A stretch of DNA of 64,000 nt from contig NZ_BAFV01000040.1 in the NCBI RefSeq assembly GCF_000308515.1, positions 1-64,000 of the forward strand, in the 5' to 3' direction. The DNA is from Nocardia carnea NBRC 14403. GTDB lineage: Bacteria > Actinomycetota > Actinomycetes > Mycobacteriales > Mycobacteriaceae. The position numbers and the translations under genes were made by a program. Positions 59,932 to 64,000 of this stretch are shown piece after piece; the first letter of the stretch is position 1, and every line of letters begins with the position of its first letter. The notes below the pieces were generated by a model that did not search any database, had not been told where the DNA came from, and saw only the letters and a program-made list of their open reading frames with translations.

Positions 59932-60693
59932 TCAGCGCGGTGCCATCCGGATGGCACCGTCCAGCCGGACGACCTCACCGTTGAGCATGGGGTTGGACAG
60001 GATATGCGCGGCCAGCGAAGCGAATTCCCGCGGATCGCCCAGCCGGCCGGGATGAGGGGTCTGGGCGCCCAGCGAGGCTTTCGCCTCGTCGTTCAGGCCC
60101 GCCAGCAGCGGGGTGTTGAACAGTCCGGGCGCGATCGACACGACCCGGATCGCCAGCGAGGCCAGATCCCGGGCCAGCGGCAGCGTCATCCCGGCGACAC
60201 CGGCTTTGGAGGCGGCATACGCGGCTTGGCCGATCTGGCCTTCGAAAGCGGCGACCGAGGCCGTCGTCACGATGACGCCGCGCTCCTCCCCGTCGACATC
60301 CAGCCGCGACATCCGTTCGGCGGCCAGCCGCACCACATTGAACGTGCCGATCAGGTTGATCGTGACAACCCGGGTGAACACGTCCAGCGGGAAAACACCC
60401 TGTCGGCCGACGACGCGCAATGACCGGCCGGTTCCGGCGCAGCTGACGACCGCACGCAGTTCACCGAATTCTGCGGCCGCGTCGAGCGCCGCCACCACCG
60501 CGGATTCGTCGGTGATATCGGCGGGCGTGAACAGGGCGTCCGGGCCGAGCTCCGCAGCGACCTCCGCCCCGTTCGAGGTCGGCAGATCGAGCAGGACGAC
60601 TTTCCCGCCCTGATCGAGCACCTGCCGGGCGGTCGCCAGACCGAGCCCGGACGCGCCCCCGGTGACAAGGGTGACTTTGCCGTTGATGTCCAC
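59932..60693 (-). CDS. 3-Hydroxyacyl-CoA dehydrogenase type 2-like SDR
   Basis: A 253-residue SDR resembling HSD17B10/type 2 3-hydroxyacyl-CoA dehydrogenases (TGGASGLGLATA, VVSCAGTGRS, catalytic YAASKAGV, IAPGLFNTPLL). It would supply the 3-oxoacyl-CoA for the thiolase 15 bases upstream in the operon. GTG 60693 has AAAGG eight bases upstream. Confidence 0.9.
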   Translation of the reverse strand: MDINGKVTLVTGGASGLGLATARQVLDQGGKVVLLDLPTSNGAEVAAELGPDALFTPADITDESAVVAALDAAAEFGELRAVVSCAGTGRSLRVVGRQGVFPLDVFTRVVTINLIGTFNVVRLAAERMSRLDVDGEERGVIVTTASVAAFEGQIGQAAYAASKAGVAGMTLPLARDLASLAIRVVSIAPGLFNTPLLAGLNDEAKASLGAQTPHPGRLGDPREFASLAAHILSNPMLNGEVVRLDGAIRMAPR

Positions 60694-60708
60694 GTGTATG
60701 CCTTTCGG

Positions 60709-61887
60709 TCAGAGACGTTCGATGAGCAGGGCGTTGGCCATACCGCCGTGTTCGCACATGGTCTGCAGGCCGTAGCGGCCGCCGATGCGTTCCAGTTCGC
60801 CCACCATGGTGGCCAGCAGGCGTACACCCGACGCCCCGATCGCGTGGCCGAGCGAGATGGCGCCGCCGGCGGGGTTGAGCCGGGCCGGGTCGGCATGGAA
60901 TTCCCGTGCCCACGCCAGCGGTACGGACGCGAATGCCTCGTTGACCTCGTAGACATCGATCTCGTCGAGGGTGCGGCCAGTGCGGTCGAGAAGTTTGCGG
61001 GTCGCGGGGATCGGCGCAGTGAGCATGTAGAGCGGGTCGTCGCCGGCGACTGTGAAGTCGACGAAGCGGGCGCGTGGGGTGAGCCCCAGTTGCGCGGCCT
61101 TTTCCTCCGACATGATCAGAGTAGCGGCGGCTGCATCGGTGAGCGGCGAAGAGTTGCCCGGCGTGATCATCCAGGCCAGGCCGGGGAAACGCCGGTCCGA
61201 GTCCTCGGAGTGGAACGAGGCTCGCAGCTTGCCCAGGCTTTCGAGAGTGGTTGCCGCGCGGATCGTTTCGTCGGTCTCGTGCGTGCCACCCGGTACCGGC
61301 ACGGGGACGATCTCACGGCCGTAATGCCCGGCAGCAGCGGCTGCCGCGGCCCGCCGATGCGATTCCTGGGCGTACCGATCGACATCGTCGCGTGTCAGCT
61401 CGTACTTCTGTGCCACCAGTTCGGCGGCCACCCCCTGGCCGATCCAGCCCTCGGGGTACCGCTGGGCGAGCCCCGCCCCGACCAGATCCCGGCCCATCGG
61501 TGCGGTACCCATCGGCACCCGGCTCATCGATTCCACCCCGCAGGCGATCGCCACCTCGTAGGAGCCTGCCAGCACGCCCTGCGCCGCGAAATGCACTGCC
61601 TGCTGGCTCGAACCGCAGGCGCGGGTCACCGTGGTGGCCGGGGTGGATTCGGGCAGACCCGCCGCCAGCGCGGCGGAGCGGGTGATATTGCCGGCCTGTT
61701 CCGCGGCCTGGCTTACACAGCCGCCGATGACATCGTCGATGAGGACGGGGTCGATATCGTTCCGCGTCACCAGCGACCGCAGTACCTCGGCCAGCAGATC
61801 GATCGGGTGGATATCGGACAGGGCGCCACCGGCCTTGCCCTTACCCGACGCCGAACGGACGACGTCGACGAGCACGGCACTACGCAT
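60709..61887 (-). CDS. Acetyl-CoA acyltransferase (thiolase)
   Basis: A 392-residue thiolase with nucleophile Cys91 (TRACGSSQQ), NEAFA, GHAIGASG and a C-terminal TMCEHGGM, where the second catalytic Cys is kept. GGAGG precedes ATG 61887. It differs clearly from the thiolase at 35461. It lies in an operon between the AMP ligase and two SDRs. Confidence 0.93.
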   Translation of the reverse strand: MRSAVLVDVVRSASGKGKAGGALSDIHPIDLLAEVLRSLVTRNDIDPVLIDDVIGGCVSQAAEQAGNITRSAALAAGLPESTPATTVTRACGSSQQAVHFAAQGVLAGSYEVAIACGVESMSRVPMGTAPMGRDLVGAGLAQRYPEGWIGQGVAAELVAQKYELTRDDVDRYAQESHRRAAAAAAAGHYGREIVPVPVPGGTHETDETIRAATTLESLGKLRASFHSEDSDRRFPGLAWMITPGNSSPLTDAAAATLIMSEEKAAQLGLTPRARFVDFTVAGDDPLYMLTAPIPATRKLLDRTGRTLDEIDVYEVNEAFASVPLAWAREFHADPARLNPAGGAISLGHAIGASGVRLLATMVGELERIGGRYGLQTMCEHGGMANALLIERL

Positions 61888-61928
61888 GGATCCTCCAGAG
61901 GGATGTGGAACAGATGATGAGCGAACGG

Positions 61929-63419
61929 TCAGTTCGGGACCGGCGCGGTGACCTGCGCGACGAGATCACGGCGCACCAGTTTCCCGGTGGGCGTCTTGGG
62001 CAGCTCGTCCACGAACACGACCTCGTCGGGCGTCCGCGAGCCCCGCAGGCGTTCGCGGCACCAGGTCCGGATGGCGGTGGTATCGGCGTGTCCGGGCCCG
62101 GCCGGCACGATCACCGCGCAGATCCGCTCACCCCATTCGTCGTCCGGTACGCCGATAACGGCGACCTCGCGCACATCATCGTGGTGGACCAGCACATCCT
62201 CGATTTCGGCCGGGGCGATGTTCTCGCCGCCGCGGATGATGGTGTCGTCGGCGCGGCCGCCGATATAGAGGTAGCCGTCCTCGATCCGGGCGCGGTCGCG
62301 GGTCGGGAACCAGCCGTCGGCATCCAGCGCCGATCCCTTGCCCATATATTCGCCGCTGACCTGCGCACCCCGCACCCACAGCAGACCGGTCTCGCCCGGG
62401 GACAGCACGGCGCCGTCCTCGTCCCGGATCTCGGCCTCCATACCCGGAACCACCCGGCCCACCGACGACAGCCGCCCGCGCAGCGACGGATCTGCCATTG
62501 CCTCGCGATGGTCGTCGGGACCCAGCACCGCGATGGTCGAACTGGTTTCTGTCAGCCCGTAGGCGTTGACGAACCCGGTCGCCGGGAAGGCCTGGAGCGC
62601 CCGCTCGAGAACGGGTTGCGGCATCCGCGCACCGCCGTAGGCCAGTGACACCAGGTTCGGTGCGTCGCCGGGAGCGCCGTCCAGATGCTCGACGACGCGG
62701 GCGAGCATGGTCGGCACCACCATGGCACTGGTGATCCGCTCGCCGCGGACGATATCGAGCCAGCCCTGCGGCGTGAAGTCGGGCAGATGCACCATCCGCC
62801 GGCCGGCGTAGACATTGCTGAGCACGGCACCCATTCCGGCGATGTGGTAGGGCGGCGTGCTGACCAGTGTCGCGTCGTCCTCGGCGGCGGAGCCGAATTC
62901 CACGGTATTGAGGAGATAGGACAGCAGATGCTGGTGGCGCAGCAGCACACCTTTGGGGGCAGAGGTGGTGCCGCTGGTGAACAGCACGATGGCAGTGGCG
63001 TCGTCGGGGGCCGGTTCGGTGCTGCCGGGGTCGGCAGCTCGGGCCAGGTCGAGGAACTCGGCGCTGGTCAGCACCGTCTCGGCGGCGCCGGCGAGGGTGT
63101 CCCGGTACGCGGGGTCGGCGACGATCAGCGGTCGTTCCAGTTGCCCGACGAGATCGCGCAGCTGATCGGCCGCCAGCCGGTAGTTCATCGGCGCCAGCGG
63201 GACCCCGGCGCGGGCGGAGGCGAAGGTCAGCACCGGCAGTACCGGGCCGTTGACGCCCACGAACGCCAGATGCGCGGCGCCGTATCGGGCCAGGACCGCC
63301 GCGCCACCGGAGGCCACGTCGCTGAGTTCCTGATAGGTCATACCCGCATCACGCCGTCCGAGCGCGAGCCGCTCGGGATGGACCGATGCGGCCATGTCCA
63401 GAACCATTTCGATACCCAT
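61929..63419 (-). CDS. AMP-dependent acyl-CoA ligase
   Basis: A 496-residue adenylate-forming enzyme: P-loop FTSGTTSAPKG (147-157), YGLTETSS, the hinge GRADDTIIRGGENI and catalytic Lys near 481 (PTGKLVRR). It activates a carboxylic acid as its CoA ester for the enzymes encoded downstream. ATG 63419 with AGGTGG five bases upstream is chosen; the 71-residue extension is rejected. It is the first gene of the 57.8-63.4 kb operon and divergent from the APH-like gene. Confidence 0.92.
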   Translation of the reverse strand: MGIEMVLDMAASVHPERLALGRRDAGMTYQELSDVASGGAAVLARYGAAHLAFVGVNGPVLPVLTFASARAGVPLAPMNYRLAADQLRDLVGQLERPLIVADPAYRDTLAGAAETVLTSAEFLDLARAADPGSTEPAPDDATAIVLFTSGTTSAPKGVLLRHQHLLSYLLNTVEFGSAAEDDATLVSTPPYHIAGMGAVLSNVYAGRRMVHLPDFTPQGWLDIVRGERITSAMVVPTMLARVVEHLDGAPGDAPNLVSLAYGGARMPQPVLERALQAFPATGFVNAYGLTETSSTIAVLGPDDHREAMADPSLRGRLSSVGRVVPGMEAEIRDEDGAVLSPGETGLLWVRGAQVSGEYMGKGSALDADGWFPTRDRARIEDGYLYIGGRADDTIIRGGENIAPAEIEDVLVHHDDVREVAVIGVPDDEWGERICAVIVPAGPGHADTTAIRTWCRERLRGSRTPDEVVFVDELPKTPTGKLVRRDLVAQVTAPVPN

Positions 63420-63656
63420 TGCACCACCTGGTGAGAACGCTTGGATTGTTGATGTGCACCCGAGGTGCCGAGCCACGCGCGGCAGGAAGCTTTCGGGCCC
63501 GTCGCGGCTAACGATAACAACTATGCGCCGGAATATGAAAGAAATCATGACAATGGTTCGTAGGAATGTGTAGGCTCCGGTAGGTGGGTGCCTCCGGTCG
63601 CTGCGTGCGACGGCACCCCCGTCACACGTCACACAGGGAAGGCATGAGGTGGATCG

Positions 63657-64000
63657 ATGAGGGATCAGGACCCGGTGGACGTCACCGCACTGACGTCATG
63701 GCTCGACCGCAACGAGGTGGGCACCGGGCCCGTCACCGATATCGTCCCGCTGACCGGAGGCACCCAGAACATCCTGGTGAAATTCACCCGGGACGGCACC
63801 GACTACGTGTTCCGGCGCCCGCCGCTGCACAAACGCGGCAACAGCGACGAGACGATGCGCCGGGAGGCACGCCTGCTCGCCGCGCTCGCGGGTAGCGACG
63901 TACCCCACCCCCGCCTCGTCGCCGCCTGCGACGACCTGGACGTCATGGGTTGCGTTTTCTTCGTCATGGCGGCGGTCGAGGGTTTCACCGCCACCACCGA
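63657..64000 (+). CDS. APH-family phosphotransferase, ACAD10/11-associated type (partial)
   Basis: The first 114 residues of a kinase of the aminoglycoside-phosphotransferase fold; it runs off the right edge. Visible are LTGGTQNILVKF (glycine-rich loop), YVFRRPPLH with the ATP-binding residue region, MRREARLLAAL and VMAAVEGF. The RRPP form is typical of the acyl-CoA-associated APH proteins (LvaA, ACAD10/11 N-domain). ATG 63657 has GGTGG four bases upstream. It shares a 237-base divergent promoter region with the ligase operon. Confidence 0.85.
   Translation, partial: MRDQDPVDVTALTSWLDRNEVGTGPVTDIVPLTGGTQNILVKFTRDGTDYVFRRPPLHKRGNSDETMRREARLLAALAGSDVPHPRLVAACDDLDVMGCVFFVMAAVEGFTATT

Noticed and set aside
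1..64000. Mobile elements, CRISPR arrays, tRNA or rRNA genes
   Set aside because: No transposase or integrase motifs, direct-repeat arrays or RNA-gene signatures were seen on reading. Very short or degenerate elements could be missed without computation.

Overview
The window is about 66-70% G+C, uses many GTG starts and tightly overlapping operons, and carries F420/deazaflavin-, mycothiol/NDMA- and CoA-dependent catabolic families. This fits a mycolic-acid-type actinomycete such as Nocardia or Rhodococcus (inference; no rRNA or marker gene is present). No tRNA, rRNA, insertion sequence, prophage or CRISPR array was seen. It reads as an accessory catabolic region.

Layout. (1) 1-10.1 kb holds mostly housekeeping or solitary genes: a cut-off alanine-dehydrogenase/transhydrogenase-like gene, a nitronate monooxygenase, an F420-type nitroreductase-like protein, alanine dehydrogenase, a MoaD-like protein with a BNR beta-propeller, a Glu/Leu/Phe/Val dehydrogenase with a divergent LysR regulator, a Mug-type glycosylase, an LpqC-like secreted esterase and an unknown zinc-ribbon-like protein. 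(2) 10.3-31.7 kb appears to be one regulon under a GntR/FCD repressor (23951-24676). Three promoter regions (10.33, 20.90 and 24.81 kb) carry the same palindrome, ACTGT-TG-ACAGT, with a TTGACA -35 box inside it. Unit I encodes a cupin, a metallo-beta-lactamase-fold hydrolase, an RbsABC-type transporter, an NDMA-dependent alcohol dehydrogenase, an aldehyde dehydrogenase, an Old Yellow Enzyme and two SDRs. Unit II encodes an isocitrate-lyase/PEP-mutase-family lyase, a dihydropyrimidinase/hydantoinase-family hydrolase and a Cys hydrolase of the N-carbamoylsarcosine/maleamate amidase type. Unit III encodes two MHS-type permeases, a fumarate-reductase-like flavoprotein and two MmgE/PrpD proteins. 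The enzyme order suggests ring opening of a cyclic imide or hydantoin, amide hydrolysis to a dicarboxylate, C=C formation, hydration and retro-aldol cleavage.

(3) 31.7-35.1 kb, on the minus strand, is a TPP-riboswitch-controlled thiamine-pyrimidine salvage operon (tenA, then an NMT1/THI5-type ABC importer). (4) 35.4-57.5 kb is a CoA-thioester degradation region: thiolase, MaoC hydratase, acyl-CoA dehydrogenases, four CaiB/BaiF CoA-transferases, SDRs, a YtcJ-like amidohydrolase, two tiny desulforedoxin-like proteins and a TRAP transporter split between 41.3-42.6 kb (dctP) and 55.4-57.5 kb (dctQM). A CitE-type lyase, a double-MaoC hydratase and an Mct-like 2-methylfumaryl-CoA isomerase resemble the mesaconyl-CoA part of the 3-hydroxypropionate bicycle. 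This suggests C5 dicarboxylates such as mesaconate or itaconate as substrates.

(5) 57.8-64 kb encodes an ACAD10/11-like dehydrogenase, two SDRs, a thiolase, an acyl-CoA ligase and, divergently, an APH-like kinase cut by the window end. This set resembles the levulinate/4-hydroxy-acid (lva) pathway. Assignments to pathways are inferences from family membership and gene order; no similarity search was possible.
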